A DNA stretch of 64,000 nucleotides from Hirundichthys speculiger (Eukaryota > Chordata > Actinopteri > Beloniformes > Exocoetidae), in the NCBI GenBank assembly GCA_018398805.1, contig JAGFBZ010001902.1:620001-684000 (forward strand). The letters are read 5' to 3'. This document shows positions 12,001-24,500 of the stretch, in pieces. The position numbers and the translations under genes were made by a program. The notes beneath the pieces are model-generated. The model made no database searches, was not told the origin of the DNA, and worked only from the letters and a program-made list of their open reading frames with translations. How positions within the stretch are numbered: position 1 is the stretch's first letter; every line of letters begins with the position of its first letter.

Positions 12001-15000
12001 TACCGTAACCCTTGGAAAGCTGCATACCATCACTTCCAGAGGTACAGCGACATTCGGGTAAAAGGTGAGAATTATATATAGGTAAATGCATGTATAGTTT
12101 AAAAAATATATCGGCATTCTCAAGTAGCAGCTTGTTTTCTCTGTCAGAGGAGAAGAAGGGCACCTTGCAGGATATGGCCAATCAAAGAGGAGTCGCATGT
12201 AGAGCACAAGGCTGGAAAATTCACTTGTGTGCTGCTCAACTCAGACAGTTGGTGAGTGCTGAATCCACTCAAATAAAAATAAAAAAAACCAACAATGATA
12301 ATATATATATTTTTTATATTTGATCCAAAAAAAGAGAGAGAGAGAACACCCGAGGAATAATGGATATCGTGATTGGTTATAGGTTTACCAACACAAAATG
12401 CCATGTAGCTATTATATTGGCATCCATCTGATTAATGAAACTTCATACAGTAGTTGCAAGAAGTGGTTTTGACATTTTTTGGGGGAATACTATGTTTTCA
12501 AAACTCATTACTCATAAAATATTGTCTGGTCTTTAAGTGAAAAATATCAACAGCGACACTCAGACTTCTTAAATATTTTAAAGGAATTCTGCTAATTGTT
12601 CACCACCTTGTATAGAATATTGTAAATTCATTAAAAAGTGCATAATGGAGCATTTTTACAGCTGTAATTTTATGCTTCCCCAGCTCCCCTCTCCTGAATT
12701 GGAGCTCTTGACTTGAAGTAGCTTATGTGGAAGTTATTAGTACAGGAGTTGCATACTTTTTAAATTATTTATTTATTTTAAGAATTTGCACCGTTGGTGA
12801 TTACTCGGTGTGTTAAAAAAAGACATTGTCAGTAATTATGATATTGATGAAAATGGAACTCAGTTTGAGTACTTTTCCTGCAAATGAATATTAGAGTACA
12901 AAATGTAATTAATAAAATCGCTTTAGATTGTCTAAGGAAATGGACTGAGTGTTGTTATTTATTCAACTATGTAATGTTTCTTCAGCAATATGTTCTATTT
13001 ATGTGCTGGAAAATATTTAGCGTTTACCGTTATTGCTTTTTCCCATTTTGTAGTCAAGTTTGGAGCATGATGTGTACAGTCGCCTCTCCACTCTCCAAGA
13101 GGGCCTAATTCCAAAGAAGAGGGCAGGCGCAGATGATGACCTTCACAGACTCAACGAGCTCATACAGGTATTTTGGTTACTGCAGGTGGGAGCTTAAGAT
13201 TTAAGTTTCAGAGGTTTGAACATACTCTGAATATAAAGAGCCCCACCCACTGTGAACACATCTGAAAATCTGGGTTGTTTTATATCTATAGTGTAGAGTT
13301 TTAAAAACCTAGAACATTAAATCCACAAGAGCCAACAACCTGAAAGTGTTCTGCTGGAGATGATGGTTCCAGAGGGTTTGAGAGACGCAGAGAGGCATCA
13401 TGTGCAAAGTGACACTAAAGGGGAAGTAAGGAAACAAATAAGAAAAAGCTTCAATGCTGACTTTAAGGTTGATGGTGTGTATGCTGCAGGGTTGATGCCA
13501 AGCAGTGACAATATAGATAATACACAGTGGAAAAAAGAAATAAGGGACTGTCCATCACTAGACCTATTACTCATGTCAAAGTCTTGGAAATCACCAGAAT
13601 TCAGAGTTTTTAAGGTTACTCTTGACTATTGCACCAGGGGAGTGTAAAGCCACCTGGTGCAGATGAATGTTGTAATGCAACATTCAGGCCAAGTCTCATC
13701 AGTGGCAAATTTAGGATTTTTTTCTTGTTAAGGGGCCCCATATATCTCACCGAGGGGCCAAGGTTTTGTCCATCATCCTTGCAAGTGTATATCTATATCA
13801 CCAGTCATACCTTGTTCACTTTGTTATTAAATAAATGATATATAAATAGAGAAATGTTTGACAGTACAAGCCATCACTAATTCTTATTATTTTACATTCA
13901 TCTTACTGTGCAGAGAGAAAATGTTCAATACACAGAGAGACTGACTCACCAGCTCTGTGGCCCTGAGACTTCAGAAAGAAGCTTCTGTTTTCATCACCGT
14001 GTCATTAAATCATTGAAATACCTGAAATAAATGCCTCAAAGCTGGATCACAAGTTTACTTATTAACACAAGATGGTATTACCTGGTGCTGATACTTTTTT
14101 TTTTTTTTTTTTTTATTGTTTTTTTTTTTTACTCCAAAAGATATCTTGAAAAAGTGGGGGTCGTCTTACATTCAAACCTTAACTGACATCCTGTATATCA
14201 AAACTGTCAAAAATGTCTTCCTGTTAATGAAAAACGAAGGTTCACTTACAGCACCTGGCTGAGAAAGCAAGTATAAATGTAATATACAGTCATAAACGTT
14301 AATGACAGATGACTGTGCCAAAAAATATTCCAAGTGGACTAAGTGGGTGACCACATGACCAAGTCATGTGGTCACCCACTGCAGCTTCTCCGTCTCTTGT
14401 TATAGTTGCTGATGAAATGGAGGAAGACGTGGTAAATGGTCCTTGGGGGGGGGGGGGGGGTGTTATGAAACGTTCTATAAAAAAATCTGCATGTATTAGG
14501 TGAATATCGTCTTCTTAAACTGGGATTATGCCGGACACATTGGTCACTGCACACAGTACTTGTGGTCCAGTACAGTGTTGTATCCAGGACGTATATGGGA
14601 GTCTGTGGTGCACCAGGAGCAGTTTTAATTCTAAACTGGAAGTGTCACCACTAAGAAAATGGCATCCCATAACTGAAATACACCAGATGGAGTTGAACAG
14701 GAACTACATTATTCATGTACAAACAGAACTGGACAGTTGAAGCTTATTTTTTGTTTTAAGGGATATTTAAAGTTTTGTAATGCTTGCAGTAATTGTTCCT
14801 CCTTGGGTTTTGATGGGTTGTACAGACGCCTATAGTGACAGAACTTCTTGCACACTCTCATCTGCAGATGGTCCTTCTTAAAGCATGTCACACAGAGCAC
14901 AAAAGAGATTACAGAAACTAGGAGGTGCATTTCCAGCCAAAAAGTGTCCATCTTGCACTGCATCATGAGTTCAGTTTTGGCCACACCTCTGATCATAAAG

Positions 15001-15961
15001 TGGACTGGCAGGTGTGAAATAAGCTTAGACTTTCTGTTGGTGTCAACCGTTTCCCAAAACATGCACCTTTAAAAGTTTCAGAACGAACTGTATAACTGGC
15101 CTGACCTGAAATTAAGTTCTCAGCATTGACAATGGCTCATATGCATCCATAACTAATGGAAGTATTAATTATACTTTCACTTCTGTGCTTGACATCCTGC
15201 CTGCTGCCTATGGGTTTTTTATGAGGTCTGACAATTCTGATCTCTTTACTGTGAATGTCTAATTTCATTGTAGAATCTAAGTGCTTTTATGATTTTCTTT
15301 GACTATAAAGCAAGCACAAGAGTTTTTAGAGCCATCAATAGAAGTGCCACGTTCAAAACATTTTGTTCTATAAATATTTGATTATTAATTGATGAATAAG
15401 GTTTATAGGGTTGTTGTAACTAAAAAGTAAAGTTTGATTGTCAGATGTACAGCTGAGCATGTGAAAACAGCACCACTCTACACCAGAACTCATACACTGT
15501 CACTCAAATGTTCATTCATTCACCTGCTCATTCATTTGGACCGGTAAAGTCATGAAGACTTGTAAATATAATACTCAGAAAGTAAACAGATGAGTTCAAG
15601 CTCCGTTAAATAAAATCACATTCAGAGTAACAGTGTTTTAAAATGCTAGTTTGTGAAAAAAAAAAAAAAAACCCAACAGAATGAAGGGGAGCTGGTTGGG
15701 AATGACCCTCTATGGGGAAAAGAATGGCAGAAAGACAGTATTTTTTTTTTTTTTTATTTAAATGACGTTTTGATGTCAACAAATGTGCTTGTTTGTTTCC
15801 AGGGTAACATGCAGCGCTGTAAGCTGGTGATGGACCAAGTGACCGAGGCAAGAGACACGATGATGAAAGTTCTCGATCACAAGGAGAAAGTGTTGAAGCT
15901 GCTTAACAAGAACGGCGCCGTCAAGAAGTCCTCCAAGCTGAAGCGTAAAGAACGAGCATAA
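6070..15961 (+). CDS. sap130: Histone deacetylase complex subunit SAP130
   Basis: Sin3A-associated protein of 130 kDa, a nuclear subunit of the Sin3/HDAC corepressor complex. The N-terminal two thirds is low-complexity and rich in Pro, Thr, Ser, Ala and Gln. The C-terminal third (exons 18-21: LLRHYRNPWKAAYHHFQRY, then a helical tail ending KRKERA) is the conserved part known to contact Sin3/HDAC. The start is the first ATG after the 6052 acceptor (MSSQQFPRHGLPASS). Coding exons: 6070-6181, 6275-6540, 7490-7657, 7753-7864, 7968-8083, 8179-8300, 8487-8634, 8724-8814, 8940-9044, 9192-9333, 9424-9539, 9677-9967, 10066-10237, 10975-11072, 11158-11519, 11608-11853, 11939-12064, 12148-12251, 13054-13167, 15803-15961. 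All phases agree except the 10975-11072 exon, which is one base short. Predicted length is about 1,056 residues; human is 1,048. One exon carries repeated QGIQ-type units. Which fish paralogue (a or b) it is cannot be told. Confidence 0.93.
14093..14135. repeat. Poly-T tract in the last sap130 intron
   Basis: Two long T runs broken by one short ATTG stretch. Low complexity; no function inferred. Confidence 0.8.
14342..14380. repeat. Perfect 18-bp inverted repeat (hairpin) in the last sap130 intron
   Basis: AGTGGGTGACCACATGAC (14342-14359) and its exact reverse complement (14363-14380) are separated by the 3-nt loop CAA. Flanks outside the stem do not pair. The stem is too short and its loop too tight for a normal microRNA precursor. 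It could be a transposon remnant or a cruciform-type palindrome. Confidence 0.85.
14445..14460. repeat. G16 homopolymer
   Basis: Sixteen consecutive G in the last sap130 intron. Similar runs occur at 22014-22032 (19 G) and 44593-44606 (14 G). Lengths of such runs are rarely assembled exactly. Confidence 0.9.
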
Positions 15962-17130
15962 GTGTGACTTTCTCATCTGACAACCACCACTGTCCCCTTT
16001 CTGAAAGGGTGAAGCAGCTGCTCTTATTTTGGTGCTATGATTTGCTGCATACAATCACACGCACCCTCCCCAACTGCCTGAGTGGGCCCAGAGGAGGGAC
16101 GGGGAGGCTTGGACGAGCTGAGAAGCCCATCAAGAACAGGCTCTTTCTAAAAACACAGTGCACAAATAGAACGTGGAGCATTTCAGCCTGCTTTTGTGTG
16201 GCCGACTGAATGACCATACCCCCACTTTTTTTTTTTTTAAAGATCCCTGAGGCCATTTTACAGACTTAGATTCTGCCTCTTCTTTTAGGACAGCAGGGAA
16301 CGTGGCTCATTTTGTATCTCTGGCACTAAATGCAGGTGTGGTGAATCTGAAACTCGGCATGTCCTAAGAGAAGAATTTGATTATTGAATTGGAGTGAAGT
16401 GACTGACACGAGCTATTGAATGGAGTCATTTAGTCCTTTAGCAGACTGTGTATACAGAGTAATCTCAGTTGTGCTCTTTTCATCATTCTGTGCCTTCATT
16501 TTCATCAGTGTACATGAAAACATGAGTTGGACAAGAAAGTGAAAGCTCTTCCACATGTTAAACTAAAATATGTAATTCTTTTTTATTTTGTACTTCTGGC
16601 CTTTTTTTTTTCTTTTTTCCAAGTGATGTGACACTGTTCCCTATTATCAGCCACATGCTTAGAAATAATCAGTACTTCACTGGGTTGGAGTAAACAAGAT
16701 AACCTGAATGGGGCAAGTTAAATTGAATTATTGTAGAAAAATGCTCTGAAAGGAAACTTAGTATCTTTAGATGTGAAAGTGGGAATGCCAAGTTTATGTT
16801 GAACTGCCATCTTTAATTCAGTTAAACAGATATTATGACGGTGACAACACCGCTTTGATTTGGCTTTGAAAACGAAACCGACTGTATTTGTGTGATCACA
16901 GCAGCAGACTGAATTCATGTAAATCACTGTAAATGTGCTTTTGGTTTTCCATTGACCTGGTTCTTTTCAAGTTTTGTACTCAATGTAACGAGTTGTGTCG
17001 TGTGTGCCGTGCCGCTTCACGCTGCATCGTGTAATGATAATGACCTTGCGAGATGAAGAGAGTCTGAACATGTAGTCATTGTATATTGTTTTTGTCTGTG
17101 TAATTATAGTAAAGATACTGAAAGATTACA
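15962..17130 (+). other. Probable sap130 3' UTR
   Basis: About 1.1 kb downstream of the TAA stop holds no other gene. A variant polyadenylation signal AGTAAA lies at 17108-17113 and is the best end candidate before the next locus. No closer canonical AATAAA was noticed. The end is tentative. Confidence 0.4.
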
Positions 17131-17999
17131 AGGTACGTTGCTCTACTCTCTGCTGCTGTTTTTAATTATCATTATCCCCAGTGTGACGTCTGGGTGCAGT
17201 TGGATGGTACACACGGATAAACGGGCCACGGTGGAATTTAGGAGGATTAGATGGCTGGTGTTACCGATCCTCTGTAAACAGAGGACCTTTAACTCAGGTT
17301 GTATATTTCAGTACGACTGAATGTTAGAAAATAATAGTTCAACCCCAAAACAAACTTGTTACTGACACTTCATTCTAATAATATAAATACCTTGAGGGAT
17401 AGATGATGTAAAAACCTCAATCCTTCATTCATGGTCTGGATTTTGGCCTGTTAGTTTTCACCTCTGGTTGCATTTCCACAGAACAGCTGGTGATATGGGC
17501 TGGTTTATTCACAGCTCCCCATCCCTGGAGCCCAGCCATTCCTCTTTACTATCTGCTCTTTACAACATAATTGTCCTCCAGGAACATGACAACGTGTTGG
17601 CTTTACTTGACCCATGACAACTGTGTTTATGAATCAGGAAAAGTGAGTTACTGGCATTGAGATAAACTGTCCTTCTGCATATGGCACACTTTTTTATATC
17701 ACCATCTTCAGGATGCCATTTGCAAACAAGTACCTGTTTCTAATGTTAAACTTTTTTTGGGGGGAAATTTACAAAAAAATGTTTGATAGGTTGAAATTGC
17801 TTCAGTTCCAAGTTGTGGTCGTTTCCAGGAATCACAGCAGAGCTGCTCCTGTCATTTAATGAGCCCTCCATCGAGAAGCTGCATTTCAAGCTGTTGAAAA
17901 GGGAGCTTGCAGTCTCCACTGTTTGAAAACGGCTGAAAATAATCCTCTACGATGATGTAGCACACTGGGTGGCTCCGTCGTAGCAGGAGCAAAGTCAAA
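17131..17999. other. Intergenic spacer between sap130 and myo7b
   Basis: No exon, repeat or RNA gene recognised in this stretch of about 0.9 kb. It is the likely proximal regulatory region of myo7b, by position only. Confidence 0.4.
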
Positions 18000-18049
18000 G
18001 GGCCATAAAGTGAGAAAACGCCGGTAAAACCTTCCTACTTCATTGCCGT

Positions 18050-18091
18050 TCAAGGAAGTGTTCCCTCAGCAGGAGCGGGGCCTGTTCTCAG
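18050..18091 (+). other. Candidate 5' UTR exon end of myo7b
   Basis: A strong donor (TTCTCAG followed by GTAAGA) ends at 18091. The next good acceptor (TTTCCTTTCAG, ending 18550) lies 26 bp before the myo7b start codon. This fits a non-coding first exon spliced to the exon carrying ATG at 18576. The 5' end of the exon is unknown; the start given is only a placeholder. Confidence 0.4.
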
Positions 18092-18289
18092 GTAAGATCT
18101 GGCATTTCGCACATTTAACTGAAAATCTGTGCCATCCAAAATATTCTAACAGGGATATTTAGAATATTGCACATTTTCAGTGTTTTGTAGTTTTATGGTG
18201 AGTGAGTTCGTATCAGAAAATAAAATGTTTTTGTTGTGGCATTCGCAGGAAAAATCAAACTTACTGTCTTATAAACTTATGTCACTTCA

Positions 18290-18400
18290 GTTCAATTGAG
18301 TTTCTTCAGTTCAATTTAATTTTATTTGTATGCTGTCTATTTTAATGCAACTAGTCTCTGGGTGCTTTACAGACCCAGAGCATGACATTCTTCAAATGAA
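18290..18400. repeat. Short interspersed repeat remnant
   Basis: The words TTCAATTTAATTTTATTTGTA and GTGCTTTACAGACCC resemble a very common fish repeat with a TTTATTTGTATAGCGC...GCTTTACA pattern. A second weak example is at about 51071-51150. Family not identified. Confidence 0.35.
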
Positions 18401-18575
18401 AGTGCTCCACAGTTGTTTAAATGGAAATAGATTATAATGTATTCAACTGGTCCAACTAAGCCCATTTATCTGCCAGTGATTGTGTGTGACGTTGACTGCT
18501 CTAATGTTGCTGAATCCAGGTTTGAAGAATCTCCTTCATTTTCCTTTCAGGTTCAATCTTCTTTTTTTTTCCGCC

Positions 18576-21500
18576 ATGCTGCATTTGAGTAAGGTATGAA
18601 AAGGAGCTCTACTGCTTATACACATCACCCTAACAGTCATAATGTCCGGCTAGTCGTTGGCAGCGTTAAGGCTTTAATGACAGCATCTGCTTTCCTCCAC
18701 CAGGGAGATTTTGTTTGGCTGGACTCCGGCGTCGGGGTGCCAGTTGGGGCAGAAGTTCAGGTCACAGACACTGGGCAGCTCCAGTTAGTCGATGATGAAG
18801 GAAAGGTACAACACCTAGAAACATTCTCTTCATTCATATTCAAGAAAAGGTCATTTAACCCTGCTGAATTATATATCATATACAGAAACACAAGATCAGC
18901 AAGAAGACGGAGGGTAGTATCCGGCCCATGCACCCCACCTCTGTGAAGGGTGTGGATGACATGATAAGGCTCGGTGACCTCAACGAGGCTGGGCTGCTCA
19001 GGAACCTCCTGGTGCGACACAAAGAGGGCACCATCTACGTAAGTCTCTGCTCCACCGATTCACTGCAGAACCACCTGGTTTTATGATGCCCATAACTTAC
19101 TGGAAATGCTTACTTGTCTGTGTGTTTTTTTCCCCTGCTGTGAGCAGACCTTCAGTCGCAGACTTTGCCCCCTAGTTTATCACTGAGCCACTTGTCTCCA
19201 TAGAGACGAATAAGTCTCTGTCCAAATGAAGTGGCCCAGTGTTTCTGCATCTCAGCATCAAAGCTCTACAGTGCGCCGTTCGACATGAATCAGAACCATT
19301 TTGTTATCTTTAAATACGGCACTGTTTTTAAACACATGTAAATAAAAACTGACGCCAAAGCTTCTCAAATGATTGAAACTGCCTATAAAGACAGATTTTC
19401 CTTTTTTTTTTTTTTTTTTTTTTAATTTAGTAAATTTTCTGTTCGAGTCAGTGACATGTCTCAAAAAGTTGAGAGAGAAACAATGACAACTGGTGGGAAA
19501 TATGTCAGCCAGTTAGCTGATGGCAGATCAATAACAGTAATAATGGATGACTGAGGTCAGGTTTGTAGCCGTCGTCCATGTGTCAGCTTTCTGGTTTGAT
19601 CCCCAGCCATCAAAGAAACAACAACATTAACAGTCATTTGGCTTTTTGCAGAACTCAAGTCTTTTTTTTTTTTTTTTTTTTTGCTGAGCCTGTCTCAAAC
19701 ACACTTTCATTTTTGACCCACACTGGTCACATGTGCTGAGACTCTAAATAACTACCAGGGACAAAGACAGTCCAGTTGGTTGGCAGAAGGGGAAATGAAT
19801 CATTCCTCTCAGCCCACGTGAATTGTTTGGACGTATTTAAACATGATGACAGATGATTTTGAAATTAATCCCAGAAAAAGTATTTAATTATTTATCATCG
19901 CAATGTATAAACAATTTTAACCAGTAGAATAAAAAGTACTTCTTGAAATGAGCACCTGCTTCACTTTTCATTTTAGATGGACTGAAGCAAACTGAACAGA
20001 CAAAAATCCTCAACAGTTTTTTTGAAGTCAAGGATGCTGGATCCCCTGGTCTAAACAGGAGAGGATTCATGAGGGTTTGGGTTGGCAGTAGAGCGCATGG
20101 TTTAGCCAGCTTTTACTTCTGCCAAGGCACCTTTAACCCCAAATGATATATAAATGTATTGGAGCAGTTAATGCCATCTGGAAGATGTCTTTGTGAAGGA
20201 GGACTCTTGCTAATTTCAGCAAAACAATGCCAAAGCATCGCAGCACGGCTCTGTGGTAAACTGGCACGTCTGTGGTCCAGACCTGTCACCATGAAAAACA
20301 TTTGGTGTGTTATGAAGTGAAAAAATACAATACAGCTTTGGAGCAGCAGAAATGGAAAAATGGTTTGCTTTTATAATGTTTTTTAATGAGGACATACTTA
20401 CTTTGAAACATTTTGCTGGCATCAAATGTAAAATAAGCAACAATTTACCTAAAGAGAAACAGTCATCTCTCACTTTTGTTTTTTTTTTCTTTTTCTACTG
20501 CTAAATGCTTAAGCTAAATTTTACAGAGACAAACATTTCTTTGTCTTTTACTCATAAATCATGCGAGCGATGTTAGCGTGACTATGACTAATCAGTGAAA
20601 TGTTTAGTAAATGTTCAGTAATAAAAAGGGCTCCTTTTGTTGGATGCCTGCAGCATTATAACTTGTTCATGCTCATGTACACACAGACACACTCATCAAG
20701 TGCGCTGCTCTTTGATGGTTAATATCTCTCTCTGTTTTAGACGTACACAGGCTCAATTCTGGTTGCAGTGAACCCTTACCAAGTGCTGCCCATCTACACC
20801 ACTGAGCACGTGCAGATGTACACAGATCGGCGTCTGGGTGAACTGCCGCCTCATGTCTTTGCCATCGCAGACGCCTGCTTCTTCAACATGCGCCGCAATC
20901 AGAGGAACCAGTGTTGTGTCATCAGGTGTGACTGATCACACAACCAAAGATCATTCCAGATGTTTTCATTATGGTGGTGTGAAACAAAGGTTCTTTTTAT
21001 GCAAAGGAAACTTCTTGTTTTTTTGTATGAATGGACGGGTTATTTTGAAAAGTAAAAAGGACGAAAATTAGTGTTTACAGTGATTCCTTATTTTTCGTGA
21101 AAATCAAAATCCGCCAACTGGAGCCGCAGCCCCCCGAGCCTCAATAATGTGTTTAAAATATGTTTAAAAACCACGAAAAAGTAGCGAGGCACTGCAGCGA
21201 AACAAGACAAAGGCTCAACTGTGGTCTTTCTGTTTCCTTCACAGCCTCTGGTCTCTGAACCGTAGTAAAGAAACTGTTGGTATTGTGCTATTTTTGGCTC
21301 GTAATTAGCGGCTAACACGCTAACAACAACAAAACAAAAAGTCCGGTTTTCTCTCCATGGAACGAGAACTTTATTCTGGCACTGCAGGAACTTGTAACAT
21401 CACACAGGTTGTATTGTTGGGCTCCTGTCGGTTAACAGAGAATATAAATCTATACACGCTGGGCTGCTGTTGATGCTCACTACACTTTTCATCTAACCCC

Positions 21501-24500
21501 GTTTTCTTCTGCCGTCCCACGACACACACACTACATTACCCATAAGGCCACATCATTACCTTCTTTACCATCATTACCAGGCTGGCTCACAGCATTTCTT
21601 CACTGTGAGAGAACGCACACATCATCCTGTGATGTTTCTGCAATTTTTAAAAATTGTTTTATTATTTTATATATTTCTGAAAAAAACGCGAATAACTAAA
21701 ACCGCGAATTGGCAAGGGATCACTGTATATGGTAAAAACATTACTACCAAAAGTTAAAGGTGTGGTTTGTTTTTTTTTTTTCGATGCATACTTATTTGAT
21801 TTCTGTTGGAAAGTTTGATAAGGTTTAACCTTTCACAGAAAATAAAAGCTACAGCCAGGAGCAAGTACATTCAGCTACTAGACACTACCAGTAGGTTTAA
21901 AATGTATATCTTTTTATTACAGACATGACATATGTGTCATCTCCAACTATCACAAACCCTTTTTTCTTTTTTTTTTTATTATTATTTTTATTTTTCAAGG
22001 ATTTTTTTTTTTTGGGGGGGGGGGGGGGGGGGTGCAGAGGCCTTTATTGATTGTAATCAGACAGGAACTTGGGGAGAGAGAAGAGGAAGACGCAGCGAAG
22101 GACTTGAGTCTGGGACTTGAGGCTGGGCTGAACAAGGTCTAAGTCTCTGTATATGGAGTTCTGCTTCAACCAGCTAACTGAGTTTTGAGCTCTCTTTTTG
22201 AACTCTTATGCTTAAGAGCTGAAAGGAATGAGGAATACCTTCGGTTATCGGACTGAATGTCACACAGAAAGGAAGAGCAGAGGCAGGTAGTGACAGATGA
22301 GACAGATTCAGGTAGAGTCAGACCTTCCAGGTTTCACGCTCTCACTGCATTTGGACACATCTGGTCAGATGAAGCTTTTATTTGCTCTAACGGTGAAACA
22401 AAAAATGGGTTAAAGAGTCACAGCAGGAACAAAAATAGCATGTATTTCAAATTAAGAATATATAAAATGAAGTTATATTGTGATGATGCTTAGTTTACAT
22501 TTCTGCAAAGTTTTTAAATGGTGACTCTTGAAGAAAGCAAATTTTAAAAAAAACATTTAAAACTTTATTACTTTGTCAGAGAATCAGATTTAGTCTACAG
22601 TCCCATCTCAAATGTAATTGATTTGGTTAATCGAAATACACAACAGTTCATCCCAATTTCTTTTTCTTTCTTTTTTTATTTTTACTTTGCACAAAAATAT
22701 AATTACAATAGATAAGAGTCTAAAGATGAAAGACCTGAAAACTTTCTTTTTAGAGGCTTATATTGTGCACATTCACTGTGATGGGCAGAGACCAGGAAAT
22801 AACCAGGATGAATGATATAAAAGCCCCAAAGCCAAGGCTGAGTGAAAAATATCGCATGGTACAGTTGTTAGTGGAGGAAACTCCAGTAGGGAAAAGGCAA
22901 AACAGGTGAAATCCAAAAAGACAAAAACAAACAAAACATCACAGTTTTACAAAGAACATTAGTGGACACATCTTACCGACGCTGACTCACATCTCTGTTT
23001 TCTGCACCAGTGGAGAGTCAGGAGCAGGAAAAACCGAGAGCACCAAGTTGATGCTGCAGTACCTGGCTGCAGTGAGTGGCCAGCACTCCTGGATAGAGCA
23101 GCAGATCCTGGAGGCAAATCCCATCTTAGAAGGTAAGACTGGATCTCCCATTGGAGCTTTTCCTGTCAAAACTACCCAACCCCCCCCAACACCACCACCA
23201 CCATTCTGTTTCATGTTTTCATTTCAGCCTTCGGTAATGCCAAAACCATCCGCAATGATAACTCCAGTCGATTTGGAAAGTACATTGATATCAGCTTCAC
23301 CAAGGGTGGGGCCATTGAAGGGGCCCGAGTGGAGCAGTACCTGCTGGAAAAGTCCAGAGTTATCCGCCAGGTGAAGGAATCAATCAGTCGATTATGTTGT
23401 AAAGTCGTAGGTTATAGTCACATTCTTTGTGCTGAAGGGCGTGAGCTGTATTTTATGAACAGGCGCCTGAGGAGAGAAACTACCACATCTTTTACTACAT
23501 GCTGACGGGCATGACTGCGGAGCAGAAAAAGACTCTTTCCCTCGGCACAGCTGCTGACTACAAGTATCTGATCATGGTAATGTGGTTTTTTTTTTTTTCT
23601 CCCAAAAAAAGACTGCTTTCATTTTCATCTCTTAGAGGATTTCATGGCTTGTGAATGACAGATGTAACTCTTTCATCAGGGTAACTGCACCAGCTGTGAA
23701 GGACGCAACGATGTGATGGAGTACACTCACTTCCGAACGGCTTTGAAGATCCTCATGTTCTCAGAGACGGATTCCCGGGAAATTTTTAAACTTCTTGCTG
23801 CCATCCTTCACCTGGGCAACGTGGACTTTAAGGGTGACAGCAATGACGTTAACATTTTCTCAAGTGTTACAAGTAATTGCGTCTTTTTAGTGACGCCACT
23901 GCCGTTGTCTGCATTGTTTCAGGCACCTCAGTAAATAACCTTGAAGGCTGCGAGGTTCTCAAGTCACTGCACTTCAGCACGGCCAGTCAGCTTCTGGAGG
24001 TAGGTGTCATTTGTCTCTGCAAAATGGAAATGAAAATGAAAGTGAGACGAGCTTAGGTGACCACTCTCTCCTGGGCTTTCAGGTGGATCCCAAAACGCTG
24101 GAGAAGAGTCTGACTCAGCGCACCGTCATGACCATCAGAAGAGTCCGTGTCCAAAACTCTGGACTCGGTTCAGGCTGTGGATGGCAAGGACGCCTTTGTC
24201 AAAGTAATAAATGTCATCACTGAAATCCAATTTTTTTACAATCAAAATGCAGCTCTTTTCAAAAGATAATGACCAAGAATAAACCAGATAAAGGTAAAAA
24301 GGTGATGAAATAAGAAACAGAAGGAAGAGTGAGATAAAAACCTTTTTCATCGAAAACATAGTGACTGGTGTTATTAGTTCCCACAGCCGCCTTTTACTGG
24401 TGTCTCTGCGCCCTTTACCCAAAAGCTGCAACCTAAAATTGCCCCAAAGTCAGCAGAAATAAGAAACAAAGGCAATAACAGCACAAGTTTGTGCGCCATT

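Noticed and set aside
18596..18946. Open frame starting MKRSST as a possible myo7b N-terminus
   Set aside because: It begins at the intron 1 donor and runs through introns 1 and 2. The ATG at 18576 with a clean donor at 18594 gives the family-like MLHLSK-GDFVW start.
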